From: Planomonospora sp. ID67723
GTDB lineage: Bacteria; Actinomycetota; Actinomycetes; Streptosporangiales; Streptosporangiaceae
Length of the DNA stretch: 64,000 nucleotides
Assembly (NCBI RefSeq): GCF_015711605.1
Contig: NZ_JABTEZ010000005.1
Coordinates: forward strand, 248,001 to 312,000
Direction of reading: 5' to 3'
Part shown: positions 52,904 through 61,492 of the stretch, piece after piece
Position numbering within the stretch: position 1 is the stretch's first letter
How the letters are laid out: each line of letters begins with the position of its first letter
Notes under the pieces: model-generated
Seen by the model: only the letters and a program-made list of their open reading frames with translations
The model's database searches: none
What the model was told of the DNA's origin: nothing
Made by a program: the position numbers and the translations under genes

Positions 52904-54205
52904 TCAACGCCGGGAGATGCGTTCCCTGAACCAGTGGTAGGAGGCCTTGGGAGTGCGCCTGCGGGTGGCGAAGTCGACGTGGACCAGGCCGAAGCGCTGG
53001 TGGTAGCCCTCGGCCCACTCGAAGTTGTCCAGCAGGGACCAGACGTAGTAGCCGCGGACGTCCACGCCCTCGGCCACGGCCTGCTCCACGGCCCTGATGT
53101 GCCCGTCGAGGTAGGCGATCCTGGCCTGGTCGTCGACGGTCCCGTCCGGACCGACCTCGTCGGGCTGGGAGCAGCCGTTCTCGGTGACGTAGACCGGGGG
53201 CAGGGCGTCGCCGTACCGCGCCGCCAGGCCGGTCAGCAGCTCGCGCAGGCCGTCGGGGACGACGGGCCAGCCGAAGGCGGTGACCGGGTAGCCGGTGATC
53301 CCGGCATCGGTGAACGGCAGGCCGTCGCCGCTGGGGGCGGCGATCCGGGTGGGGTTGTAGTAGTTGATCCCGATGCCGTCGAGCGGGGCGGAGATCAGGT
53401 CGAGGTCGCCGTCGCGGACGCAGCCGAGGGCGGCGCCGTACGGCGTCAGGTCCGGATAGCGGCCGAGCAGGACCGGGTCGTTGAACAGGCGGTTGTGCAG
53501 GACGTCGTAGGCGTCGGCGGCGGCCAGGTCGGCCGGGTCGTCGGAGGCGGGCCAGACCGGGGTGCAGTTGTTGGTGATCAGCACCTGCCCCGCTCCGCGC
53601 GCCCGGAGCTCCCGTACGGCCAGGCCGTGCCCGAGGAGCTGGTGGTGGGCGGCCGGGAGCGCGCCGGTGAGCAGGACCTGGCCGGGGGCGTGCGTGCCCA
53701 TGGCGTAGCCGAAGGCCATGTGCACGAAGGGCTCGTTCAGAGTGATCCACATCGGGACGCGGTCGGCGAGCCGCTCGGCCACCAGGGCGGCGTAGTCGGC
53801 GAAGCGGTAGGCCGTGTCGCGGGCCATCCAGCCGCCCTCGTCCTGGAGGGCCTGCGGCAGGTCCCAGTGGAAGAGCGTCGCGGCGGGGACGATGCCCCGC
53901 TCGCACAGCCCGTCCACCAGCCGGTCGTAGAAGTCCAGACCGGCCTGGTTGGCGGGCCCCCTGCCGCCGGGCTGGATCCTCGGCCAGGCGATGGAGAAGC
54001 GGTAGGAGCCCACGCCCAGCTCCGCCATGAGCGCGACGTCCTCGGGCCAGCGGTGGTAGTGGTCGCAGGCGACGTCACCGGTGTGGCCGTCGCGGACGCG
54101 GCCGGGCTCGTGCGCGAAGGTGTCCCAGATGGAGGGGCCGCGGCCGTCCTCGGCCACCGCTCCCTCGATCTGGTAGGAGGCGGTAGCCGTACCCCAGAGG
54201 AACAT
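52904..54205 (-). CDS. GH1 beta-glucosidase
   Basis: A 433-residue family 1 glycoside hydrolase that releases glucose from beta-glucosides. The acid/base glutamate is E158 in TLNEP and the nucleophile is E342 in VTENG; the N-terminal FLWGTATASYQIEGA and the RFSIAWPRIQPGG motif are also present. No signal peptide, so it acts inside the cell, probably on imported disaccharides. It is divergent from a TetR regulator over about 70 bases containing a dyad. A sugar ABC importer lies 6 kb downstream. Confidence 0.95.
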   Translation of the reverse strand: MFLWGTATASYQIEGAVAEDGRGPSIWDTFAHEPGRVRDGHTGDVACDHYHRWPEDVALMAELGVGSYRFSIAWPRIQPGGRGPANQAGLDFYDRLVDGLCERGIVPAATLFHWDLPQALQDEGGWMARDTAYRFADYAALVAERLADRVPMWITLNEPFVHMAFGYAMGTHAPGQVLLTGALPAAHHQLLGHGLAVRELRARGAGQVLITNNCTPVWPASDDPADLAAADAYDVLHNRLFNDPVLLGRYPDLTPYGAALGCVRDGDLDLISAPLDGIGINYYNPTRIAAPSGDGLPFTDAGITGYPVTAFGWPVVPDGLRELLTGLAARYGDALPPVYVTENGCSQPDEVGPDGTVDDQARIAYLDGHIRAVEQAVAEGVDVRGYYVWSLLDNFEWAEGYHQRFGLVHVDFATRRRTPKASYHWFRERISRR

Positions 54206-54222
54206 CCTGACCTCCCGATGGT

Positions 54223-54237
54223 ATGAGTGCCGCTCAT
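54223..54237. promoter_or_regulatory. candidate TetR operator between GH1 and TetR genes
   Basis: ATGAG-TGCCG-CTCAT is a 5-5-5 dyad in the short gap between the divergent starts. It is the only clear palindrome there. Confidence 0.45.
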
Positions 54238-54276
54238 GTTAGTCGCTCGGCGGTTCGCGTAGGGGATGATGAAAAG

Positions 54277-54927
54277 ATGACGAATGCCTCCGGGGGAACG
54301 CTGCGGCGCCGTCCTGCCCAGCGACGCAGCGTGGAACGGGTCGAGCGCATGCTGGACGAGTGCGCGAAGCTGCTGGACGAGCTCGGCTACGAGGCGCTGA
54401 CCACGAAGGAGGTCGCGCGCCGCGCGGAGGTCCCGATCGGGACCTTCTACCAGTTCTTCCCCGACAAGCACGGCCTGGTGCGCGCGCTGGCCCTGCGCAA
54501 CCTGGAGGCCTTCCTCGACCGGATCACCGTCCGGCTCTCGGACGTCGGGCTGTCCGACTGGACCGACCTGGCGGATCTGGCGATCGACGAGTTCGTCGCG
54601 ATGAAGCGCTCCACCCCCGGTTTCGGCGTCGTCGACTTCGGTGAGGTGCTCTCCGCCCCGGGCGGCCCGGCGCTCAGGGGCACCGAACGGATGCTCGACG
54701 CCGCGCTGGAGAACAACATCGTCGTGGCCGACCGGCTCCGCGCGGTCATCGTGGAACTGCTCGGCGCCCCGGCGGCGCCCGGCCTCGACCGCGCGCTGAT
54801 CGTCGCGGTCGAGGCCGCCGACGCGGTCCTCAAACTCGCCTTCCGGACCCTGCCGGAAGGCGACCCCGACCTGATCGCCGAGTGCAAGCGCCTGGTCCGG
54901 CGCTACCTCTCCGACCACATCACGTAG
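54277..54927 (+). CDS. TetR-family regulator
   Basis: A 216-residue regulator with the N-terminal helix-turn-helix (about 20-70, MLDECAKLLDELGYEALTTKEVARRAEVPIGTFYQFFPDKHGL) and a C-terminal ligand domain. Its divergent neighbour is a beta-glucosidase, so it probably represses that gene, although TetR control of GH1 is less usual than LacI control. The ligand is unknown. The ATG before TNASGG is preferred over a longer upstream start. Confidence 0.88.
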   Translation: MTNASGGTLRRRPAQRRSVERVERMLDECAKLLDELGYEALTTKEVARRAEVPIGTFYQFFPDKHGLVRALALRNLEAFLDRITVRLSDVGLSDWTDLADLAIDEFVAMKRSTPGFGVVDFGEVLSAPGGPALRGTERMLDAALENNIVVADRLRAVIVELLGAPAAPGLDRALIVAVEAADAVLKLAFRTLPEGDPDLIAECKRLVRRYLSDHIT

Positions 54928-54949
54928 GGGGCCGGGGTCCGGCAGGGGC

Positions 54950-55888
54950 TCAGCGGGCGGCGTCCAGGCGCTCCCGGAGCTCGTCGTCGAGCTTGAGGCC
55001 GACGGCGCCGAGCGCCTCCTCCAGCTGGGCGAGGGTGCTCACCCCGACGATCGGGACGACCGCCGGGGAACCGCCGATCAGCCAGGCGAGCACCACCTGG
55101 TTGGGAGTGGCGCCCAGCTCGGCCGCGACCTCCCGCAGCACGGCGAGGCGGCGGGTGGTGCCGGGGTGGTCGTAGGCCTCCTCGAAGGGGCGGTCCCGGC
55201 GGGTGTAGCCGCCGTTCATCAGGGTGCTGTAGGCCCAGAGCGAGACTCCCGGCTCCTGCCGCAGGTAGTCGAGGGTGTCGTCGTTGACCAGCGTGTGCGC
55301 GGCGGACTCCAGCGGGACGTCCGGGCGTGGCCGTACGTAGGAGTGGCGGAGCTGGAGGTGGGTGTAGGGGGTCCAGCCGTTGGCGCGGGAGATGTTCCGG
55401 GCCCGTTCGAGCCGCCACGCGGGGAGGTTGCTGGCGCCGATCGCGCGCACCGTGCCCTTCTCGGCCAGCTCGCCGAACGCGCCGAGGGTCTCCTCCAGCG
55501 GGACCGACCGGTCCTCGATGTGCGACCAGTAGACGTCGATGCGATCGGTGCCCAGTCGCCGCAGGCTGCCCTCCACCGCCGTCCTGACCGCCTTCGCGGA
55601 CAACCCTTCGGCGGAGCCGAGGGTGCGGTCGCCGGGGACGGTCGGGCGGGCGCCGCACTTGGTGCCCAGCACGATCCGGTCCCGGACGCCCCGGGAGGCC
55701 AGCCAGCGGCCGATGGCCAGCTCGCTCTCGTCGCCGGTCGCCCCGTCCTGCCAGAAGGGGTAGTTGTTCGAGGTGTCCAGCATCGCGCCGCCGGCCTCGA
55801 TGAACCGGTCCAGGATCGCGAAGGTCGTCGCCTCGTCGACGGCGGTGCCGAACGGGATGGTGCCCAGGGCGAGGGGAAGGTGTGTCAT
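54950..55888 (-). CDS. aldo/keto reductase
   Basis: A 312-residue NADPH-dependent reductase. The TIM-barrel motifs are LALGTIPFGTAVDE, the catalytic Asp/Tyr region (EAGGAMLDTSNNYPFW), the Lys in IVLGTKCGARP, the His in IDVYWSHIEDRS and the cofactor stretch IVGVSTLAQLEEAL. A start at 55930 would place the promoter inside the gene; the ATG at 55888 lies about 8 bases after a -10-like CAGGCT, implying a leaderless mRNA. Controlled, by prediction, by the divergent MerR regulator. Confidence 0.88.
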   Translation of the reverse strand: MTHLPLALGTIPFGTAVDEATTFAILDRFIEAGGAMLDTSNNYPFWQDGATGDESELAIGRWLASRGVRDRIVLGTKCGARPTVPGDRTLGSAEGLSAKAVRTAVEGSLRRLGTDRIDVYWSHIEDRSVPLEETLGAFGELAEKGTVRAIGASNLPAWRLERARNISRANGWTPYTHLQLRHSYVRPRPDVPLESAAHTLVNDDTLDYLRQEPGVSLWAYSTLMNGGYTRRDRPFEEAYDHPGTTRRLAVLREVAAELGATPNQVVLAWLIGGSPAVVPIVGVSTLAQLEEALGAVGLKLDDELRERLDAAR

Positions 55889-55895
55889 GCGGCAC

Positions 55896-55926
55896 AGCCT
55901 GCGAGCTGGAGTCCACTCCATGTCAA
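55896..55926 (-). promoter_or_regulatory. MerR-type promoter for the aldo/keto reductase
   Basis: On the minus strand TTGACA (55926-55921) is followed by a 19-base spacer and CAGGCT (55901-55896). The spacer contains the exact dyad TGGAGT-CC-ACTCCA (55907-55920 in plus coordinates). A 19-base spacer with a central dyad is the hallmark of MerR-activated promoters. Confidence 0.7.
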
Positions 55927-55951
55927 ACACCCCCGGAACGGTGTTCCCGGC

Positions 55952-55982
55952 TTGACCTGGAGCCGACTCCAGGTGCGATGCT
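55952..55982 (+). promoter_or_regulatory. MerR-type promoter for the merR gene
   Basis: TTGACC, a 19-base spacer and GATGCT. The dyad CCTGGAG-CCGA-CTCCAGG (55956-55973) is perfect and shares the CTGGAG/CTCCAG core with the divergent promoter. The first base of the transcript would fall close to the ATG at 55990. Confidence 0.7.
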
Positions 55983-55989
55983 GCTGGGC

Positions 55990-56352
55990 ATGAGTGTGTA
56001 CACGCCGGGACAGGTGGCCGAGGAGACCGGGTTCAGCCTCGACACTCTGCGCTACTACGAGCGCATCGGGCTACTGGAGCCGATCGGGCGCAACGCCGCG
56101 GGGCAGCGCCGCTTCACCCAGGACGACATCGGGTGGCTCGGCATGATCAGGTGCCTGCGGGACACCGGGATGCCGATCGCCGAGATGCTCCGCTTCGCCG
56201 AGCTGGTCCGGGCGGGCGAGCACACGATCGCCGACCGGATCGCGCTCCTGGAGTCCCATGACCGCAGGGTGGAGGCGCAGGTGGCGAACCTGAGGGAGAA
56301 GCAGGCCGCGATCCGCAACAAGATCGGCTACTACCGCGCGGTCACCGGCTGA
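55990..56352 (+). CDS. MerR-family regulator
   Basis: A 120-residue regulator with the MerR winged helix (about 3-70, YTPGQVAEETGFSLDTLRYYERIGLL, AAGQRRFTQDDIGWLGMIRCLRDTGM) and a helical dimerisation tail (about 85-115). There are no metal-binding cysteine pairs at the C-terminus, so it likely senses an organic or aldehyde signal. The upstream promoter predicts a leaderless mRNA beginning at this ATG. An in-frame ATG at 55978 would overlap the -10 element and is unlikely. Confidence 0.9.
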   Translation: MSVYTPGQVAEETGFSLDTLRYYERIGLLEPIGRNAAGQRRFTQDDIGWLGMIRCLRDTGMPIAEMLRFAELVRAGEHTIADRIALLESHDRRVEAQVANLREKQAAIRNKIGYYRAVTG

Positions 56353-56463
56353 CCGCAGGCCGTCGGGCGGAGACCTCGGGGAGGTGTCCGTTTTGCTCGG
56401 AGGCGGGAGTCCCTTTCCCGGCCGGCTGTTAGACCGGATAGCCGGATCTCAGGGAGGGGGCAC

Positions 56464-57927
56464 ATGGCCGCTCCGCGCGCGCGCCGGATCAACGTCCCGC
56501 TGCGGCACGTCTCCGCGGTGTGCGGGATGCTGCTGCTCGCGCTCCTCGGCAACGTGACCTACATCCAGGCGTTCGACGCCGGACGGCTGAAGGAGAACCC
56601 GCGCAACCAGCGGCCGCTGCTCGCCCGGTTCGACCGGCCAAGGGGCGAGATCCTGCTGCGCGACGGCACCGTCCTGGCGACCGCCACGGCGGCCGGCCGG
56701 GAGGGCGGTGACAGGTTCAGGCACCGGCGGGTCTACCCGCAGGGGCCGCTCTACGCGCCGGTCACCGGCCACCTGTCACGCTACGGCGCCACCGGCCTGG
56801 AGCGGGCCGAGGACACCGTGCTCGCCGGGACCGACCCGCGGGTCAGGGTGCGCTCGATCGTGGGCGGCACCGCGGCGGCGGCCTCGGTGGAGCTCACCGT
56901 CGAGGCGCGGGCGCAGCGCGCCGCCTACGAGGGGCTGCGCGCGACCGGGCGGCCCGGCGCGGCCGTCGCGATCGACCCGGGCACCGGTGCGATCCTGGCG
57001 ATGGCGTCCTTCCCCTCCTACGACCCGAACCTGTACACGACGTTCGACGTCGAGGCCCTCGACCGGGCCGACGCGCGCCTGCAGGCCGACCCCGCCATGC
57101 CGCTGCTCAACCGGGCGATCCAGCAGAACTATCCGCCCGGCTCCGTCTTCAAGGTCGTCACAGGAGCCGCCGCACTCGCCTCCGGCGACTACGAACCCGC
57201 GCAGCGCGTCAGCGCGCCCGCCGCGTTCCTGCTCCCCGGCACCTCGGTCCACCTGCGCAACGTCCGCGGATCCTCCTGCGGCGACGGCGATCCGCCGCTG
57301 GCCTACGCGTTCAAGGCGTCCTGCAACACCCCGTTCGCGAAGATCGGGGTCGCGCTCGGCCAGGACACGCTGCGCGAGCAGGCCGAGGCGTTCGGGTTCA
57401 ACGACGGCGACCTCGCCGTGCCGATGCCCGTCGCCGAGAGCGTCTACCCGTCGGGCATGGATCCGGCGCAGACCGCGATGTCGGCGCTCGGCCAGTTCGA
57501 CGACCGCGCTACCCCGCTCATGCTCGCGATGATCTCGGCCGCGGTCGCCAACGGCGGCTCGCTCATGCGCCCCCACCTGGTGCGGCAGGTCCGCCTCGAC
57601 GACGGCACGGTGATCCACGAGACCGAGCCCGAGGAGTATCGCCACGCGCTCCGGCCCGGTGACGCCCTGCGGCTCGCCGTCATGATGGCCGAGGTCACCC
57701 GGCCGGGCGGCACCGGTACGGCGGCCGCCATCCCCGGAGTCGAGGTGGCGGCCAAGACCGGCACCGCGGAGAACGCCGCAGGGCGGAGGGACCACGCCGT
57801 CTTCACCGGCTTCGCCCCGGCGGGGTCTCCCCGGGTGGCCGTGGGGGTCGTCGTGGAGGGCGGCGGGTTCGGCGGCCGGGTCGCGGCACCCGTCGCGAAG
57901 GCGATCATGCGGGCCGTACTGCGCTAG
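56464..57927 (+). CDS. penicillin-binding protein (class B-type transpeptidase)
   Basis: A 487-residue cell-wall transpeptidase with an N-terminal membrane anchor (about 16-36), a dimerisation region and a C-terminal penicillin-binding domain. Active-site motifs are S227-V-F-K230 (PPGSVFKV), S286-C-N288 and K431-T-G (AKTGTAE). The size and motifs fit the PbpA/FtsI-like group with a short N-terminal part. It cross-links peptidoglycan; no elongation (FtsW/RodA-like) gene is next to it. Start with GGGAGGG upstream. Confidence 0.93.
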   Translation: MAAPRARRINVPLRHVSAVCGMLLLALLGNVTYIQAFDAGRLKENPRNQRPLLARFDRPRGEILLRDGTVLATATAAGREGGDRFRHRRVYPQGPLYAPVTGHLSRYGATGLERAEDTVLAGTDPRVRVRSIVGGTAAAASVELTVEARAQRAAYEGLRATGRPGAAVAIDPGTGAILAMASFPSYDPNLYTTFDVEALDRADARLQADPAMPLLNRAIQQNYPPGSVFKVVTGAAALASGDYEPAQRVSAPAAFLLPGTSVHLRNVRGSSCGDGDPPLAYAFKASCNTPFAKIGVALGQDTLREQAEAFGFNDGDLAVPMPVAESVYPSGMDPAQTAMSALGQFDDRATPLMLAMISAAVANGGSLMRPHLVRQVRLDDGTVIHETEPEEYRHALRPGDALRLAVMMAEVTRPGGTGTAAAIPGVEVAAKTGTAENAAGRRDHAVFTGFAPAGSPRVAVGVVVEGGGFGGRVAAPVAKAIMRAVLR

Positions 57928-57971
57928 GCGTGCGCGGGCTGCGCTGCTGCGGCAGGACGGCGGAGCACCGG

Positions 57972-59912
57972 TCAGGCCGAGTAGGCGCGGGCCTGGAGGC
58001 CGTAGAGCTCGGCGTAGAGACCGCCCAGGTCCATGAGCCGGGCGTGGGTGCCGTGCTCGGTGACCTTGCCGCGGTCCAGGACGTAGATCCGGTCGGCGTA
58101 GCGCACACTGGCCAGCCGGTGGGTGATCAGCAGGACGGTCCGGCCGTCGGCGTGCCGCCGGATGCGCTCGAACAGGGCGTGCTCGGCCCGGGCGTCGAGA
58201 GCCGCGGTGGGCTCGTCGCAGATCAGCAGGAGTGCGTCCCGGTGGAAGCCGCGGGCGACCGCGATCCGCTGCCACTGGCCGCCGGAGAGCTCCTGGCCGT
58301 CCTTGAAGCGCCGGTCGAGAAGGGTGTTGTAGCCGTAGGGCAGACCGGCGACGACCTGGTCGGCCCCGGCGACCTCGGCCGCCGCGACCAGCGCGGCCTC
58401 TCCCTTGTCGGTGCCCATGTCGATGTTGTGCCTGGCGGTCAGCGGCCAGCGCGTGTGGTCCTGCGCGATGACCGCGATGTGCTCCCGGAGCCGGTCGGGG
58501 TCAACTCCGGCAAGGTCGGTGCCGTCCCAGCGCACATGCCCGCCGTCCGGCGCGTAGAGGCCGGAAAGGATCTTGGCCAGGGTGGTCTTGCCGGAGCCGT
58601 TCTCGCCGACGAGCGCGACGACCTCGCCGCGGTCGATGTGGATCGAGACGCCCCGCAGGGCGGGGGTGTCGGATCCGGGATAGGTGAACGTGACGTCGTC
58701 GACGGCGATCCGCTCGAACGACGAGGGGGCGGGGGCGGTGCGCCCGGCGCTCATCCGGGTCTCCGCGTCCGCGCAGAAGTCGAGGAAGTCGGTGAAGTAG
58801 AGCCCCTCCTCGTAGAGGCGGTTGGTGGCGTACATCAGGTTCTCCAGCGAGCTCTTGCCCGACCGGATGGCCAGCACGGCGGCGCCCGCCACGGCCAGCG
58901 GCACCGCGCCGGCGGCCAGCAGGAGGCCGAGGGCGACGTAGACCACGGCCGTGCCCACGCCGCCGAGCGCCTCCCCGACGAGCCGCGCCACCGTCTGCCG
59001 TCGCGCCAGGCTCAGCATGATGGACTGCTCGGCGCGGGAGACCGCGTCGTACATCCGCATCAGGAAGCCGCGCATGGTGAACGAGCGCACCTCCGCGGCG
59101 GGCTCGCGGTTGGCCAGCAGCTCGCCGATGATCCACTTACGGCGGTGTGCGGGGATCAGCGCGTACATCGTCGTGTAGCGCATGCGCGCCGACCGCACGG
59201 CCGCCCAGGCGTCGGGCAGCACCGCCAGCGCCAGCAGGGGGAGGAGCACCGGGTGCAGGACGCCGAGCACGCCTGCGGCCGCCGCGATGCCGATGGCCGC
59301 GGTGAGCAGGTCGACGGCGGTGCTCACCACCGTGTCGGCCATGGACACGCCCCGCGACCTGGCGCGCTGCAGCGCGTCGTGGAATTCGGGGTCGTCGAAG
59401 GCGGCCAGCTCGACCCGGCCGGTCAGCCCGTACAGGCGCTCCTCGGCGATCCGGCTGACCTGCGGGTCCAGCCGGGACTGCGCCCAGCCGGCGCCCGCCT
59501 GCACCAGCGTGCGCAGGGTGGCGGCGACGCCGACCAGGATCAGGGCGGGCAGGGCGGCCCTGACCCGCTCCGGGGTCGGGCCGGCCTCGAACAGGGCCGA
59601 CAGGACCCCGGTCGTGGCGAGCAGCCCGAAGGCGGTGAAGACGCCGCCGAACACGCTCAGGACGATCGTGGTGACGGTGTCGCGAGGGCTGGCCAGCCAG
59701 GCCAGCCGTGCGGCGTGGGCGACGAGCGCGGGGAGCCGGCGGGCGATGGTCAGGAAGCCGATGCCGACCAGTTTCTCCGCGTGGGCGTGCCAGTCGGAGA
59801 AGGTGAGCTCGCCGAGCTCGGGGGCGGGCTCGGAGGGGACGGGTCCGGGGGAGGGGGAATCGTCCGCCGTACGGGGAGCCGGTGAGCGCGGTTCCGAGGG
59901 AGTGTCCGCCAT
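57972..59912 (-). CDS. ABC transporter, fused permease and ATP-binding domains
   Basis: A 646-residue exporter half-transporter. The membrane domain (about 65-370) has six predicted helices, and the nucleotide-binding domain has Walker A GENGSGKTTLAKIL, signature LSGGQWQRIAVARG, Walker B LLLICDEPTAALDARAE and the switch histidine in LITHRLASVRYADR. The Pro/Ser-rich N-terminal tail precedes the first helix. Sequence is like the MsbA/LmrA class with an unusual QWQR signature. Substrate unknown. Convergent with the PBP gene. Confidence 0.9.
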   Translation of the reverse strand: MADTPSEPRSPAPRTADDSPSPGPVPSEPAPELGELTFSDWHAHAEKLVGIGFLTIARRLPALVAHAARLAWLASPRDTVTTIVLSVFGGVFTAFGLLATTGVLSALFEAGPTPERVRAALPALILVGVAATLRTLVQAGAGWAQSRLDPQVSRIAEERLYGLTGRVELAAFDDPEFHDALQRARSRGVSMADTVVSTAVDLLTAAIGIAAAAGVLGVLHPVLLPLLALAVLPDAWAAVRSARMRYTTMYALIPAHRRKWIIGELLANREPAAEVRSFTMRGFLMRMYDAVSRAEQSIMLSLARRQTVARLVGEALGGVGTAVVYVALGLLLAAGAVPLAVAGAAVLAIRSGKSSLENLMYATNRLYEEGLYFTDFLDFCADAETRMSAGRTAPAPSSFERIAVDDVTFTYPGSDTPALRGVSIHIDRGEVVALVGENGSGKTTLAKILSGLYAPDGGHVRWDGTDLAGVDPDRLREHIAVIAQDHTRWPLTARHNIDMGTDKGEAALVAAAEVAGADQVVAGLPYGYNTLLDRRFKDGQELSGGQWQRIAVARGFHRDALLLICDEPTAALDARAEHALFERIRRHADGRTVLLITHRLASVRYADRIYVLDRGKVTEHGTHARLMDLGGLYAELYGLQARAYSA

Positions 59913-60049
59913 AGCAGCAGTGTGATCGGTGCCACCGACAGTTCGCCAGCGGATAACCGGCGGGGCGGCCCGTGTCCGCGGCGGCGTGGCGCAGACGTTA
60001 TCCGCACGGCCTTGACGGCGATTGGGGTGAAGTGGGTTGATTGCCCTAC

Positions 60050-60063
60050 TGACAACGTTGTCA
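60050..60063. promoter_or_regulatory. LacI-type operator before the sugar importer
   Basis: TGACAACGTTGTCA is a perfect 14-bp palindrome with the central CG typical of LacI-family operators, 64 bases before the binding-protein start. No lacI-family gene is in the window. Confidence 0.75.
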
Positions 60064-60126
60064 CCTTTCTCGGGGGACCGGCGGCGCACAGCGCCGCACC
60101 AGATGACCCAGGAGGGACGGGAAGTT

Positions 60127-61413
60127 ATGCGACGACGGTGGATGGCGGCCGTCGCGGTCACCGTGGCGGGCCTGCTCACCCTGACCGCGTGCGGCGACGG
60201 CGGAGACGCCGCGCAGAGCCCGCAGGCCGACGCGAAGAAGAAGGTCGAGGTCTTCTCCTGGTGGACCGGACCGGGCGAGGCCGACGGCCTGAAGGCCATG
60301 AAGGAGATCTTCGAGAAGCAGAACACCGGGCTGACGTTCTTCGACGCGGCCGTGGCCGGTGGCTCCGGAGACAAGGCGCGGGCCCTGCTCGCCACGAAAC
60401 TGCAGGCCGACACCCCGCCGGACACCTTCCAGGGCCACGCGGGCGCCGAACTGCAGGGGTACATCAAGGCCGGCGACCTGGAGCCGGTCAACTTCCTCTA
60501 CGACGAGCTGAAGCTCAGGGAGGTCTTCCCGCAGCAGCTCGTCGACCAGATCAGCGTGAACGGCCAGATCTACTCGGTGCCGGTGAACATCCACCGCTCC
60601 AACGTGATGTGGTTCAGCCCCGCGGTGCTGAAGGAGGCCGGCGTCACCGAGGTGCCCGCGACGATCGAGGACTTCGTCGCGGCGCTGGAGAAGGTCAAGA
60701 AGACGGGCAAGGTCCCGCTCTCGATCGGCTCGGAGTGGACGGTCGTGCACCTGCTGGAGAGCGTGCTGCTCGGCTCGCTCGGCACCGAGGCCTACAACAA
60801 CCTGTGGACGGCGGGCTCCGACTGGTCGGGCCCGGCGATGACCAAGGCCCTGAACGACTTCAAGACGATCATGTCCTACGCGGGTGATCCCCAGGACGAC
60901 TGGCAGCCCGCGGCCAAGCAGGTGGCCGACGGCCAGGCCGCCTTCACCATCATGGGCGACTGGGCCTACGGCTACTTCCACAATCCGCCCGACGGCGGGC
61001 TGGGCAAGACGTCCAAGACGGACTTCGACTGGGCGCCCTCGCCCGGCACCGGCGGCACCTTCATGTGGCTGTCGGACAGCTTCACCCTGCCCAAGGGCGC
61101 GCCCAACAAGGACGGGGCCGTGGCCTGGCTGAAGGTGGCCGCGAGCAAGGAGGGCCAGGACGCCTTCAACCCCAAGAAGGGCTCGATCCCGGCCCGCAAG
61201 GACGCCGACACCTCCCTCTACACCGACTACCTGGCCGACGCGCTGAAGGACTGGGGGAGCAACAAGCTCGCCGGCTCCATCCAGCACGGCGTGACGGTCA
61301 ACGACGCCTGGCGGACCGCGATCAACGAGGCGGTCGGCCTGTTCCAGCAGTCCCAGGACGTGGCGGCGCTGCAGAGCGCGCTGGCCGAGGCGGCGAAGAA
61401 CTCCGGCCAGTGA
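60127..61413 (+). CDS. sugar ABC importer, substrate-binding lipoprotein
   Basis: A 428-residue extracellular sugar-binding lipoprotein of the MalE-like class. The signal ends in the lipobox LTAC with C22. The two-lobed domain includes VEVFSWWTGPGEADGLKAMK, PPDTFQGHAGAELQGYIKAG and DWAYGYFHN. It heads the operon, downstream of a LacI-type palindrome, and is followed by a hairpin before the permease genes. It is divergent from the ABC exporter gene. Probably oligosaccharide; beta-glucosides fit the nearby GH1 gene but are not proven. Confidence 0.94.
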   Translation: MRRRWMAAVAVTVAGLLTLTACGDGGDAAQSPQADAKKKVEVFSWWTGPGEADGLKAMKEIFEKQNTGLTFFDAAVAGGSGDKARALLATKLQADTPPDTFQGHAGAELQGYIKAGDLEPVNFLYDELKLREVFPQQLVDQISVNGQIYSVPVNIHRSNVMWFSPAVLKEAGVTEVPATIEDFVAALEKVKKTGKVPLSIGSEWTVVHLLESVLLGSLGTEAYNNLWTAGSDWSGPAMTKALNDFKTIMSYAGDPQDDWQPAAKQVADGQAAFTIMGDWAYGYFHNPPDGGLGKTSKTDFDWAPSPGTGGTFMWLSDSFTLPKGAPNKDGAVAWLKVAASKEGQDAFNPKKGSIPARKDADTSLYTDYLADALKDWGSNKLAGSIQHGVTVNDAWRTAINEAVGLFQQSQDVAALQSALAEAAKNSGQ

Positions 61414-61445
61414 CCGGCGCCGGGTGAGGCGGTGCGGTGATCTCG

Positions 61446-61479
61446 GTACGGCCCGCGTCCGGCGGGGCGCGGGCCGTAC
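61446..61479 (+). terminator. intra-operon hairpin between binding protein and permeases
   Basis: GTACGGCCCGCG and CGCGGGCCGTAC form a 12-bp perfect stem with a 10-base loop, 13 bases before the next start codon. It could reduce permease expression or protect the upstream mRNA. Confidence 0.7.
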
Positions 61480-61492
61480 GCCAGGGAAAGGG

